64,000 nt of DNA from Flavivirga rizhaonensis (GTDB lineage: Bacteria > Bacteroidota > Bacteroidia > Flavobacteriales > Flavobacteriaceae). A program made the translations under genes and the position numbers. The DNA lies in NCBI RefSeq assembly GCF_004791695.1, contig NZ_SRSO01000002.1, forward strand, positions 1-64,000, in the 5' to 3' direction. The notes beneath the pieces were generated by a model. The model had not been told where the DNA came from. It saw only the letters and a program-made list of their open reading frames with translations, and made no database searches. Positions within the stretch are counted from its first letter, which is position 1. Each line of letters starts with the position of its first letter. Shown here one piece after another: positions 44,360 through 52,754 of this stretch.

Positions 44360-45733
44360 TTATATAAATACTTTTTCAATATCAGCAAGTTTTGGTATGG
44401 TTACATGCCAATTATAGGTGTCTTTTATTTTTACGCGGAAAGCATCTAAGGCCATAGGCTCGCCGTGAATTAAAAATACTTTTTCTGGAATATTTTTAAT
44501 GTTGCTCATCCAATCCAATAAATCGTTTTGATCTGCATGTGCCGATAAACTTTCTATATGCTTAATGGTAGCTTTTACAGGATAATATTTGCCAAAAAAA
44601 CGTATTTCGTGAGCGCCGTCTTGTAACTGTCTCCCTCTAGTACCTTCGGCTTGATAGCCTACTAATAAAACTGTAGTCGATGCTTCATCTATAAGTTGTT
44701 GCAAATATGTAAGTACGCGCCCTCCCGTTACCATACCACTACCTGCAATAATTATTTTAGACCGTTTATCGTCAATGGTTTCCCAGGTTTCTTTATAAGA
44801 TTGAATAATGTTTATGTGGTTGCACATAGTATTATATTCTGATATAGATAGCTTATGCCATTTTGGAAAACGCTGAAATACCTCTAAAACGTTATTTCCC
44901 ATTGGACTATCTATAAAAATGGGAATGTTGGGTATTTTATTTTTTTTGTAAAGTTTCCAAAGTAAATACATGAGCGTTTGTAAGCGTTCTACGGCAAAAC
45001 TTGGGATGATTAAATTTCCTTTTTTATGAATGGTTTCATTGACAAGTTGAGAGAGAATATCTTCAATATTTTCTTTTGGATGTAGTTTATTGCCATAGGT
45101 GCTTTCAATGAATAAATAATCTGCCCACTCTGGTTTTTTAGGGTCTTCTAATAAATAATCATTCGGTCTACCAATGTCTCCAGAAAACACAAATCGTTTT
45201 CCGTTTATATTTAATTCAATAAATGTGGCACCGATGATATGACCGTTATACTGAAAGCGATATGATATATTTTCTGAAAACGCTATCCATTTATCTGGCA
45301 GTTCTACTTGAAACTGTGCTATGGTTTTTTCTGCTTCAAACTTGGTATAAAATGGCAATGCAGGATTATGTTTGGTGTATTTTTCCTTGTTTGCCTTTTT
45401 CGCTTCTTCTTCGTGAATTTTGGCACTATCTTTTAAAATGATTTTTGCAATGGCCAAAGTAGGTGCTGTACCTATAATTTTACCCTTAAACCCTTGTTTT
45501 AATAATCTGGGTAAATAGCCAACATGGTCTAAATGACCGTGTGTTAGCAAAACAACATCAATGGTTTTAACATCTACTGGTAAATTACTCCAGTTGAGTT
45601 CCCTTAACGCTTTTAAACCTTGAAACATTCCGCAGTCTATCAATATTTTTTTTTCTGAAGTTTCAATAAGAAATTTAGAGCCTGTAACGACACCTGAGGC
45701 TCCCAAAAAATTGATTCTCGCAAAATTTTCCAT
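44360..45733 (-). CDS. Beta-CASP metallo-beta-lactamase RNase (CPSF/Ysh1-like)
   Basis: A 457-residue MBL-fold nuclease. The zinc motif THGHLDH is at residues 64-70 and FSGDIGRP gives motif 3. The beta-CASP insert (ESTYGNKLHP, SFAVERLQTL) is followed by SGMVTGGRVL and SAHADQNDL, then LIHGEP. Proteins of this layout are RNA endo/exonucleases related to CPSF73. Within this stress transcript it could process or degrade RNA on entry to dormancy (inference). Confidence 0.9.
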   Translation of the reverse strand: MENFARINFLGASGVVTGSKFLIETSEKKILIDCGMFQGLKALRELNWSNLPVDVKTIDVVLLTHGHLDHVGYLPRLLKQGFKGKIIGTAPTLAIAKIILKDSAKIHEEEAKKANKEKYTKHNPALPFYTKFEAEKTIAQFQVELPDKWIAFSENISYRFQYNGHIIGATFIELNINGKRFVFSGDIGRPNDYLLEDPKKPEWADYLFIESTYGNKLHPKENIEDILSQLVNETIHKKGNLIIPSFAVERLQTLMYLLWKLYKKNKIPNIPIFIDSPMGNNVLEVFQRFPKWHKLSISEYNTMCNHINIIQSYKETWETIDDKRSKIIIAGSGMVTGGRVLTYLQQLIDEASTTVLLVGYQAEGTRGRQLQDGAHEIRFFGKYYPVKATIKHIESLSAHADQNDLLDWMSNIKNIPEKVFLIHGEPMALDAFRVKIKDTYNWHVTIPKLADIEKVFI

Positions 45734-45744
45734 TTATGCTATTT

Positions 45745-46587
45745 TTAAGCGTTACACAACATTTTTATTTCATTCAATATTTTTTCCTTTCTGGTTTCCG
45801 AAATTCCTAAATGATCTAAATAAAAAGTATCGCCAATTAATGTCCTGCATAGCACTAGATCTCTACTTAATAAAAATTGTTTTTCTCTATTAGTTAATAG
45901 CGTAGATACTGTAATTGGATACAATCCTAAACGGTCTATACGGTCTTTTAATCCATCGTTTTTAGGATAATCCCAACTTAGCAAATAAAGATTTATACAT
46001 TTACCATATTGAAGTGCATCTTCTGTAAAGCGGGTATTTGTTACCACCCAACCTTTTGTTAGCTTAGATTTTATTTTTGTATTTGTATTCCAATGGGCTT
46101 TCACATCATTATAACGGGCATTTATATAGAGTGGGATTTTTACATTGCAATTAAGCCCTTGTTCGTTATGAAATTTACATTCTATTATGGTAGTTTCATT
46201 ATTTTTATGTGCTATGACATCAATTTCGTGAGTAACACATTGTCCTTGTACAATTTTACCGATTTCGATTTCAAATCCTGAATACTGTAATATATTGCCA
46301 ATAAAGCGTTCAAAAGGAAAACCTGTTGGTCCTAACTCATAAATAGCTTTTTTTAGTTTGTATTTTGACGCTAAATAACTTTTCCTCTTTTTAAGTAAGG
46401 CAAATGCCCTGTTATAGATTTCTTTTGTTGAAATACCTTGATACAGTTCGTCTCTAACCTTATCTATAATCCCCTTTACTGTTTGTTGGTCTGCACCAGT
46501 ACGTTTTAAAGATGTCTTTAATTTATCTAGTGAAAACTTTACTTTTTTTCCTGAAGATTTGATGATTTCGATTGTGCCTGTTTCCAT
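45745..46587 (-). CDS. ATP-cone protein with Mrr-like restriction endonuclease fold
   Basis: A 280-residue protein. Residues ~4-88 are an ATP-cone (IKSSGKKVKFSLDKLKTSL ... GISTKEIYNRAFALL), the nucleotide-sensing module known from ribonucleotide reductase and NrdR. Residues ~90-200 have a PD-(D/E)xK nuclease core: Asp123 in HEIDVIAH and Glu136/Lys138 in IIECKFH. The C-terminal ~60 residues look like a helix-hairpin-helix. The combination suggests a nuclease gated by ATP/dATP level. It is in the same transcript as the beta-CASP RNase, 11 bp upstream of it. Confidence 0.85.
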   Translation of the reverse strand: METGTIEIIKSSGKKVKFSLDKLKTSLKRTGADQQTVKGIIDKVRDELYQGISTKEIYNRAFALLKKRKSYLASKYKLKKAIYELGPTGFPFERFIGNILQYSGFEIEIGKIVQGQCVTHEIDVIAHKNNETTIIECKFHNEQGLNCNVKIPLYINARYNDVKAHWNTNTKIKSKLTKGWVVTNTRFTEDALQYGKCINLYLLSWDYPKNDGLKDRIDRLGLYPITVSTLLTNREKQFLLSRDLVLCRTLIGDTFYLDHLGISETRKEKILNEIKMLCNA

Positions 46588-46623
46588 CTTTTGTGTTATA
46601 AAATTTAAGTTTATAAATAAGAA

Positions 46624-47034
46624 TTACAATCTATTTTCTTTAAAAAAAGCTATTACCCAGGCTTTTACTTGTCGTTTGGTCATACTATCCATTTTTACAA
46701 CATCTTTAACCTTTTTGCTTAAATCTAGGTAATGACTTTTTAAATGTTTATCCAATTTAACACAGGTTTCTGCTGGACCAAAAAGTACTATGGCATTAAC
46801 TTCTTCAATTTCTGAAATAATATCATCAAAGTATTTTTTAAATTGATGTTTTTCACGTTCTAAATATTTGCTGTCTTGAACAACATCTTGAGGACCGCCT
46901 TTTAATCGTGTTCCAGAGCCACCATGAACATGAAAATGTTCTATGTTGGACAATATGGTATTTACACCAACTTCACCGTTGTATAGCGTAACTACAATTG
47001 CCTTTGTTTTATCTAACCATATACCTACTTTCAT
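46624..47034 (-). CDS. Small eRF1/pelota-like domain protein, tentative
   Basis: A 136-residue protein beginning KVGIWLDKTKAIVVTLYNGE, with VLFGPAETCVKLDKHLKSHY later. The LFGPAE-x-K-x-x-L stretch resembles the central domain of archaeal eRF1/pelota-like and bacterial baeRF proteins. No GGQ release motif is visible. If the relation holds, it may act on stalled or hibernating ribosomes. It lies in the stress transcript between a universal stress protein and the ATP-cone nuclease. Confidence 0.5.
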   Translation of the reverse strand: MKVGIWLDKTKAIVVTLYNGEVGVNTILSNIEHFHVHGGSGTRLKGGPQDVVQDSKYLEREKHQFKKYFDDIISEIEEVNAIVLFGPAETCVKLDKHLKSHYLDLSKKVKDVVKMDSMTKRQVKAWVIAFFKENRL

Positions 47035-47067
47035 TTGTAATAAGTTGTTAAGTTTTTACATTAATTT

Positions 47068-47922
47068 TTAGTTTCTTAAATCATGCATTACCAAAAGCGG
47101 TACTTTAGAATCGTAACCAATTTCTTTTACCAAAGGATGTGTTAACATACTTCCAAAAAATAGATGCTTTTTATTAATAAAAGCAACCATATCACTTTCT
47201 CTACTTTCAACAAAACAATTAATAGCCGTAGGTATATCCATATGGCTAAGGGTATGGAAAGAATAACTTATAGCTTCAAAATACTCTTCAAGCAATTTTT
47301 TGTTATTGAGTTGTTTTTCGCTTAGTTTTTTCTCAGTAGATATGTGCAAAACTCTAATCGAGGCATCACACTTTTTAGCCAAACCTACTAAGTAAGTTAA
47401 CTCTCTTCTTTTAAAATGGGTTTTATAGCTTGTGGGAAAAACGATCTCTTTAGGCAACTCTAGTTTTGCTATTTCTGGAACTACAATTATTGGACAATTT
47501 CTTATCTTTTCCATAACATCTATGGCTACAGTACCAAACATCTTTTTTCTAGAGCCTGTTTTGCCTTTTGTCCCCATGACAATCATTTCAATATCCTTAT
47601 CTTCAACTATATTTTTGATGGCTTCGACAACACTATTAAATGTAGAAATGGTTTTAAATTGATGTTTTGGATTGTTATGGTCTTTAAAAGCAAGCATATC
47701 TAAAACTTTGGCTAGCCCATTTTCAGAATCTAATTTTGCTGATTCATACATATCACTCCCAGGTTCCATGTTTATTAATGAGTCTACAATATTGCTGGTA
47801 GCCGAAAACACGTTGAGAATATAAAAATCGCATTGGTCTTTTTTATATAATTCCAAGGCAAAGGTTATGGCATGCCGTGCATTTTTAGAAAAATCTATTG
47901 GCAATAATATTTTGCGTTTCAT
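47068..47922 (-). CDS. Universal stress protein, two UspA domains (1)
   Basis: A 284-residue protein with two Usp domains (~1-145 and ~150-284). The first keeps the ATP-binding loop MGTKGKTGSRKKMFGTVA (G-x2-G-x9-G-S/T); the second is degenerate. It starts with LLPIDFSKNARHAITFAL. It is the first gene of a transcript with the eRF1-like, ATP-cone, RNase and coiled-coil genes, driven by the site at 47979. Confidence 0.92.
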   Translation of the reverse strand: MKRKILLPIDFSKNARHAITFALELYKKDQCDFYILNVFSATSNIVDSLINMEPGSDMYESAKLDSENGLAKVLDMLAFKDHNNPKHQFKTISTFNSVVEAIKNIVEDKDIEMIVMGTKGKTGSRKKMFGTVAIDVMEKIRNCPIIVVPEIAKLELPKEIVFPTSYKTHFKRRELTYLVGLAKKCDASIRVLHISTEKKLSEKQLNNKKLLEEYFEAISYSFHTLSHMDIPTAINCFVESRESDMVAFINKKHLFFGSMLTHPLVKEIGYDSKVPLLVMHDLRN

Positions 47923-47946
47923 GAGGTTTATGCTTTAATTTATTAC

Positions 47947-47990
47947 CTAAATTTAATCCTGCAGAGTATGGGTAGCAATGATATATATCA
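47947..47990 (-). promoter_or_regulatory. Regulon site b: usp1 promoter
   Basis: TGATATATATCA at 47979-47990, 23 nt, then TAAATTTAG (47955-47947, minus strand). Confidence 0.75.
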
Positions 47991-47992
47991 GC

Positions 47993-48823
47993 TCATTCTG
48001 GTACAACTAAAAATGGAACAATAGGTTGAAATCCTATTTTTTTTATGATGGGTTCGTGTATTATTTTTTCAATAAAACTGTGTTTGTAATTTACCATAGC
48101 GAGTATATCTATCTCTAATTCTTCAATAAAATCATTAATTTCAACTGCTTTTTTATCATATTTGGGCATCCAATGGAGACTGTGCTCATAATCGCTTAAG
48201 TAGTTTTGTAACATTGTTATGTTATACTCTTGTATATCATTAAGTTCTTCCTCTTCATTAATATGTACGATTCTAATTTTAGAATTATATAAATCTGCCA
48301 ATTGTTTTATAGGGTGCAATTCTTTATTATCATAAAACCGATTGAAATCTGTTGGAAAAGCTATTTGTGTTGGGGTCACAAAATTGTAGTCTTCTGGCAC
48401 AATTAACACGGGACAATCTCTAATGCCTTTTATAACATGCACCGTGTTGCTACCAAAGAAAATTTCTTTTGCGCCTGTGGCACCTTTTGTACCCATAATT
48501 ATTAAATCTATATTCCATTCTTTAATGGCTGTTTTAATAGCTTTTTTTAAATCTTTAGTACTTAGAATTATTTGAAAGTCATGGTTTGCATTGGCGTTAT
48601 TGTGTTCCACTATATTTTTCATTTCTAACAACTCTTTTAGGGCATTATCTTTCATTGTTTCTAATAGTTTGTTTGAAAGATTAGATAAAGTAGATGTTTT
48701 TATTATTGTAGAGTTCAAAAAATAAAATGAACACTCTATATCTTTAAAGAGTTTTAAAGCGTATCCTATGGATCCCCATGAATTGGCAGAAAAATCGGTA
48801 GGAATCAAAATATTTCGTTTCAT
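47993..48823 (-). CDS. Universal stress protein, two UspA domains (2)
   Basis: A 276-residue tandem-Usp protein. The first domain has MGTKGATGAKEIFFGSNT, an intact ATP-binding loop. The gene begins 3 bp after the preceding usp gene ends and its stop is 2 bp before regulon site b, so it closes a three-usp transcript that starts at 50542. Confidence 0.92.
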   Translation of the reverse strand: MKRNILIPTDFSANSWGSIGYALKLFKDIECSFYFLNSTIIKTSTLSNLSNKLLETMKDNALKELLEMKNIVEHNNANANHDFQIILSTKDLKKAIKTAIKEWNIDLIIMGTKGATGAKEIFFGSNTVHVIKGIRDCPVLIVPEDYNFVTPTQIAFPTDFNRFYDNKELHPIKQLADLYNSKIRIVHINEEEELNDIQEYNITMLQNYLSDYEHSLHWMPKYDKKAVEINDFIEELEIDILAMVNYKHSFIEKIIHEPIIKKIGFQPIVPFLVVPE

Positions 48824-48826
48824 GGT

Positions 48827-49678
48827 TTAAGTTTTATAGGTTGTAGATGGAATTACCAAGAAAGGGACATTTAAATGAAATCCTATCTGATTTATTGTTG
48901 ATTTAAAAAACAAGTTTTCAAAAAATGAATGTTTGTTATTAATCATAATCAACAAGTTGATTTTAGCCTTAATCTGAAAATTTGTAATTGCTTCCGGAAC
49001 ATTTTGGTTACTTACACTATGAAATAAATGTGTTGTGTTTTTAAAATACGTCTCTAATATGCTTTTGTGTGCTTTTTGAGATTCAGACAAATCATACCCG
49101 TAGGACACATTTAATATATTTACTCTGGTATTGTAAAGCGAAACAATATCAATTATAGGTTTTAAGTGGTGGTCTTTATAGTCAATCTCATAGTCTGTTG
49201 GAAACAAAACCTCATGTGGTTTTTCAAAACTAAAATCATCAGGTATCGCTATTACAGGGCATTTTACATTTTTAAAAATATGCACGGTATTCGATCCAAA
49301 TAACACCTCTTTTACGCCAGTAGCCCCTTTTGTTCCCGTTACTACATAATCAATCGCTTTTTTGTCAACAACTTCCTTTATTTCTGAAACCAAAGTATTA
49401 AATACTGCCATGGTTTTTAAGGTATGTTTTGGATTGCTAAATTCCTTTTCTATTCTGGTTTTAAAGTCTTCCAACTGTTTTAGGGCATTTTCCCTAACAG
49501 CATCGCCCAAACCATATTGTGCTGGACTTACCAAAACATATTCTACATGGTAAATTACTGGCGTGTATGCATTTAACAAATAAAACTTACAGGTTTCATT
49601 TTTAAATAGTTGTAATGCATAAGATATCGCGTTCCATGAATTATTGGAAAAATCGGTAGGAAGAAGTATTTTTTTCAT
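48827..49678 (-). CDS. Universal stress protein, two UspA domains (3)
   Basis: A 283-residue tandem-Usp protein with the ATP loop GTKGATGVKEVLFGSNT at residues ~115-131 and an N terminus KKILLPTDFSNNSWNAISYAL shared by the group (core LLPTDFSNNSWNAI). It is the middle gene of the usp 4-3-2 transcript, 15 bp after the previous gene. Confidence 0.92.
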   Translation of the reverse strand: MKKILLPTDFSNNSWNAISYALQLFKNETCKFYLLNAYTPVIYHVEYVLVSPAQYGLGDAVRENALKQLEDFKTRIEKEFSNPKHTLKTMAVFNTLVSEIKEVVDKKAIDYVVTGTKGATGVKEVLFGSNTVHIFKNVKCPVIAIPDDFSFEKPHEVLFPTDYEIDYKDHHLKPIIDIVSLYNTRVNILNVSYGYDLSESQKAHKSILETYFKNTTHLFHSVSNQNVPEAITNFQIKAKINLLIMINNKHSFFENLFFKSTINQIGFHLNVPFLVIPSTTYKT

Positions 49679-49693
49679 GATATTAAATTTTAC

Positions 49694-50542
49694 TTAACTG
49701 CGTTTCATATTCTGTAATGACAAAAGAGGAATATCGAGATTTAAACTCAACTCATCCAAAGGAGATTGAAACAGGATGTTTTCAAAAAATGAATGTTTTG
49801 TGTTTACCATTACAAGCATATCAATATGTTTCTCTTTAATGTGTTTATATATTGAATTAATAAGATGATTACTGCTTTCTATTTTGAAGTTGATTGTATT
49901 TTTACACAACTCATTTTTGATGAAATCTTTGTTTTCTTGCTGTCTACGCGATAGCTTTATACTTTTAGAAATGTAGAGCATATCTATTTTAGCTCTATAA
50001 GGTGCTGCTATTTCACAGAGTAATTTTAGCTCCCGTCTTTTGTAGGGTATCATGTAATTTGTTGGGAAAAGAATATGTTTGGGTTGTGTGTATTTATAGT
50101 TTTCTGGTATTGCCAATACTGGGCATTGTACATATTTTAGAACCTGTAATGTGTTGCTTCCAAAGGTTAATTTTTTGTCATTGGTTTTTCCTTTAGTTCC
50201 CATCACTATAATATCAATATTTTGTTCGTTCACAATTATATCGGCTTCATCCAAAAGCAAATTATTGGCAGAAATTGTATTAAAAGTATGTCTGGGGTTT
50301 GGTGAGGTATTGATAATGGCTTTTTTTATATTTTGTAGTTGCTTATCAGATTTTTTACTGATTATTGAGGTAACCTTATCCAATGTTTCTCTGGTTAATA
50401 AAACTTCATCAGAATAAATATCATCTTGGTAGGCATGCATGATATGAAATTCGCTAAGGTCATACTTAAATAAGTCTGTAGCATATCTTAAAGCATTTAT
50501 GGCATTCTCAGAAAAATCGGTAGGAATCAGTATTTTTCTCAT
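49694..50542 (-). CDS. Universal stress protein, two UspA domains (4)
   Basis: A 282-residue tandem-Usp protein. Its ATP loop is MGTKGKTNDKKLTFGSNT, with TND replacing the usual TGS. It is the first gene of the three-usp transcript under the site at 50590. Confidence 0.92.
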   Translation of the reverse strand: MRKILIPTDFSENAINALRYATDLFKYDLSEFHIMHAYQDDIYSDEVLLTRETLDKVTSIISKKSDKQLQNIKKAIINTSPNPRHTFNTISANNLLLDEADIIVNEQNIDIIVMGTKGKTNDKKLTFGSNTLQVLKYVQCPVLAIPENYKYTQPKHILFPTNYMIPYKRRELKLLCEIAAPYRAKIDMLYISKSIKLSRRQQENKDFIKNELCKNTINFKIESSNHLINSIYKHIKEKHIDMLVMVNTKHSFFENILFQSPLDELSLNLDIPLLSLQNMKRS

Positions 50543-50557
50543 GGTTACAGTATTTCT

Positions 50558-50601
50558 CTAAAATTAAATACTAAACCATTAGGATACAATGATATATATC
50601 A
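50558..50601 (-). promoter_or_regulatory. Regulon site c: usp4 promoter
   Basis: TGATATATATCA at 50590-50601, 23 nt, then TAATTTTAG (50566-50558, minus strand). Confidence 0.75.
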
Positions 50602-50647
50602 GAATTAGAGATTGAGAACCTTAAGTATACTTTATAAGTGTTATTGC

Positions 50648-50684
50648 CTAGCCTAAATAATCTGTATCGACTATTTAGGGCTAG
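50648..50684. other. Hairpin upstream of usp4
   Basis: CTAGCCTAAATA and TATTTAGGGCTAG can form a 12-bp stem with one bulge and a 12-nt loop. No gene is here. It may belong to the 3' end of the RNA transcribed from site d. Confidence 0.4.
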
Positions 50685-50726
50685 AAAATTAGCATGTGAA
50701 TTGATTAATAGCCGCTCTATAAATAA

Positions 50727-50754
50727 GAAACAGGAAGTGTATACTTCCTGTTTC
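50727..50754 (-). terminator. Hairpin H1 of the non-coding block
   Basis: GAAACAGGAAGT and ACTTCCTGTTTC form a perfect 12-bp stem with a 4-nt loop, followed on the minus strand by TTATTTA. The same stem sequence recurs at 50904 and 51200. Confidence 0.7.
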
Positions 50755-50903
50755 CTTTTCAAAAATATTTAATTTTATTAATTAACCTTTTCTAATCATT
50801 AATATCCCTAATGAAAGCTATATTAAATCTTCAGTTAACTAATAGCTTCAAATATTTTTAAAACAGTGTTAACATTTTGCAATGAAAAACGCTGTATTTT
50901 TTA

Positions 50904-51106
50904 GAAACAGGAAGCCGAAACTTCCTGTTTCTCCAAAGTACCTAATGTCATCATCCAACTTTCGGTTTTCTACAACATATTCTTTGTTTCCAAAGACAGC
51001 ATTGCGGTTTTCCTGCCAAATAATAGCTTTAAACACTTTGTTTCGGTATTGTTATTTTGCAACAACAGTACCTATATTTTTATAACTATGTAAAAGAACT
51101 TTATAT
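50904..51106 (-). ncRNA. Candidate small RNA from regulon site d
   Basis: Transcription from the -7 box TATATTAG (51121-51114) should begin near 51106. It reaches hairpin H2 (GAAACAGGAAG/CTTCCTGTTTC, 50904-50931), which has no T run, and could continue to H1 at 50727. The only minus-strand frame is a 55-codon GTG-initiated one (50869-51036), and a plus-strand frame is open opposite it. Neither resembles a known protein, so an RNA or small-peptide gene is likely. Confidence 0.4.
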
Positions 51107-51113
51107 AATGGTG

Positions 51114-51156
51114 CTAATATAAATGACTATTTTTCAATAGGAAATGATATCCATCA
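51114..51156 (-). promoter_or_regulatory. Regulon site d: promoter without a recognised protein gene
   Basis: TGATATCCATCA at 51145-51156 (plus-strand reading), 23 nt, then TATATTAG (51121-51114, minus strand). The motif context AGGAAATGATATCCATCAGT is identical to site e. Confidence 0.7.
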
Positions 51157-51196
51157 GTTTTGAAAAAGATATCTTTTTAACACGCAAATTTCTTTA

Positions 51197-51366
51197 ATAA
51201 AACAGGAAGCCTGAGCTCCCTGTTTCGTTTAGGAATTCAATTTTATTATTTAATTTTTAACCTTAAACCAACCTATTGCCAAAACAATAAATAAAAATTA
51301 ATTAACTAAATAATACCTTTAAACTCCAAGATTTTTAAACTGCTAATATGCAAAGATCATATTAAT
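51197..51366 (-). ncRNA. Candidate small RNA from regulon site e
   Basis: From the -7 box TACATTAG (51381-51374) transcription would start near 51366 and end at hairpin H3 (AAACAGGAAGC/GCTCCCTGTTT, 51200-51225), followed by TTTTATTA on the minus strand. The ~170-nt RNA has only trivial reading frames (a six-codon ATG frame). It is A/T-rich apart from the terminator. Confidence 0.5.
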
Positions 51367-51373
51367 TATGATG

Positions 51374-51416
51374 CTAATGTACAGAGCTAAATGCTATAAG
51401 GAAATGATATCCATCA
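51374..51416 (-). promoter_or_regulatory. Regulon site e: promoter of candidate sRNA
   Basis: TGATATCCATCA at 51405-51416, 23 nt, then TACATTAG (51381-51374, minus strand). It lies just after the stop of the membrane-protein gene at 51426. Confidence 0.7.
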
Positions 51417-51425
51417 GTTTTAAAA

Positions 51426-51812
51426 TTATATTGGTATAATTCCATAAACTATATTAAGTAAAAATAATCCCGTAAGAAACAACAAGGTATATATAAGTTG
51501 TACCAATTTTATATTAACAAATTTTAGTACAGCAACCGTGCGTTTTGGAAAAATAAACAAGGACAAACCTATATATAAGGACATCCAACCAATGAGTGTT
51601 ATAAGGAGCTTCCAGTTAGATTCCCAGATATTATGAAATAAAATATTTAGCAAGCCTATAATAATAGCCATAAAGGATGAAATAATTAGAAATTTCTCAT
51701 CATTTAGATCATTAAAAATTTGCTTGATCCGCTTGGGGTTAAAAGTTAATATCACGAAGAATATGATAAGGTACCAACCCCAAAACTTTGCCAAAAATAT
51801 TGAATTGTCCAT
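51426..51812 (-). CDS. Small four-helix membrane protein
   Basis: A 128-residue inner-membrane protein with four predicted helices (about 8-24, 42-62, 68-88 and 100-122). WGWYLIIFFVILTFNPKRI is at the N terminus and IFPKRTVAVLKF before the last helix. I do not recognise the family. It begins 6 bp after the usp5 gene and shares its promoter (site f). Confidence 0.7.
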   Translation of the reverse strand: MDNSIFLAKFWGWYLIIFFVILTFNPKRIKQIFNDLNDEKFLIISSFMAIIIGLLNILFHNIWESNWKLLITLIGWMSLYIGLSLFIFPKRTVAVLKFVNIKLVQLIYTLLFLTGLFLLNIVYGIIPI

Positions 51813-51818
51813 AATGCA

Positions 51819-52667
51819 TTAATTTTTTTCATGTAACACTAAAAAAGGTATTTCAGTATGATAGCTTATTTCTTCAACTTTTGAATGAAATAAAATATGC
51901 TGAAAATAATTTAAGTTTTTCGCAACCATACATATCATATTTATATTTCTACTCTCTACAAAACACTGTATGGCATCTTCCACTTTTTTATTTGTTAAAT
52001 AATAAAAGCTATGATCTAAATCACTAAAATAGTCATCCAGTAATTCTCTATTTTTAGTTTGGTCACCGTTTAAATGCATTTTCTTTTTACTAATATGAAG
52101 AATTCTCAATGCTGATTTACTGGTTTCTAAAATTTCTAAAAGCGGTTGTAGAATCTGTATGTCATAGGTTAATGAAAAATCTGTTGGAAACGCCATTTCT
52201 TCCAATTTAACAAATTGTGCACTTTCTGGGACTGCTAAAGTGGTGCATTTTACTTTGGTTATAACATCTCCTGTATTGCTTCCTATTATTATTTTTTTTA
52301 AACCAGAAGCACCTTTGGTACCCATTACTATGCAATCTATATTTTTGTCTTCAACATGCTTCCTAATAGATTCTATAAAAAACCCAAAATCAGAAACGGT
52401 ATAAAACTTATGTTTTTTATTCGGTGAAAACTGTTGAGTGATGCGCTTTAAAATTTTACGCAGTTGTAATTTGGCTGGTTTGGTATAAACGTCTTCTATG
52501 GTCTCTTCTGGAGCTATATATGGAGCGTCATTAATCATGACGTTATCAAATCTATTTACATGTAGCAAATAAAAATTACAGATCTCTTTTTCAAAAAAAT
52601 TAATTGCGTATTGAATGGCATTCCATGAATTCTCTGAAAAATCGCTGGGTAGTAATATATTTTTCAT
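51819..52667 (-). CDS. Universal stress protein, two UspA domains (5)
   Basis: A 282-residue tandem-Usp protein with the ATP loop MGTKGASGLKKIIIGSNTG in the first domain and a divergent second domain. It is led by regulon site f and sits directly downstream of the regulator genes at 52755-55684. Confidence 0.92.
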   Translation of the reverse strand: MKNILLPSDFSENSWNAIQYAINFFEKEICNFYLLHVNRFDNVMINDAPYIAPEETIEDVYTKPAKLQLRKILKRITQQFSPNKKHKFYTVSDFGFFIESIRKHVEDKNIDCIVMGTKGASGLKKIIIGSNTGDVITKVKCTTLAVPESAQFVKLEEMAFPTDFSLTYDIQILQPLLEILETSKSALRILHISKKKMHLNGDQTKNRELLDDYFSDLDHSFYYLTNKKVEDAIQCFVESRNINMICMVAKNLNYFQHILFHSKVEEISYHTEIPFLVLHEKN

Positions 52668-52688
52668 CTATCAGCATATTTACAACCA

Positions 52689-52731
52689 CTAATTTAAGCT
52701 GTAGTTACTTTATATAAAATGATATTGGTCA
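52689..52731 (-). promoter_or_regulatory. Regulon site f: usp5 promoter
   Basis: TGACCAATATCA on the minus strand (52731-52720), 23 nt, then TAAATTAG (52696-52689). One half-site is relaxed (TGACC). Confidence 0.65.
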
Positions 52732-52754
52732 TTTAACGATGATAGAAATTCTAG

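Noticed and set aside
50869..51085. 55-codon minus-strand (GTG) and 67-codon plus-strand frames around hairpin H2
   Set aside because: The two frames lie opposite one another, share the palindrome, and neither resembles a protein family; kept only as part of the small-RNA candidate.
50727..51225. Three similar hairpins considered as a CRISPR array
   Set aside because: Spacing is irregular (about 170-300 nt), repeats are palindromic terminator-like stems, and no cas genes are nearby.
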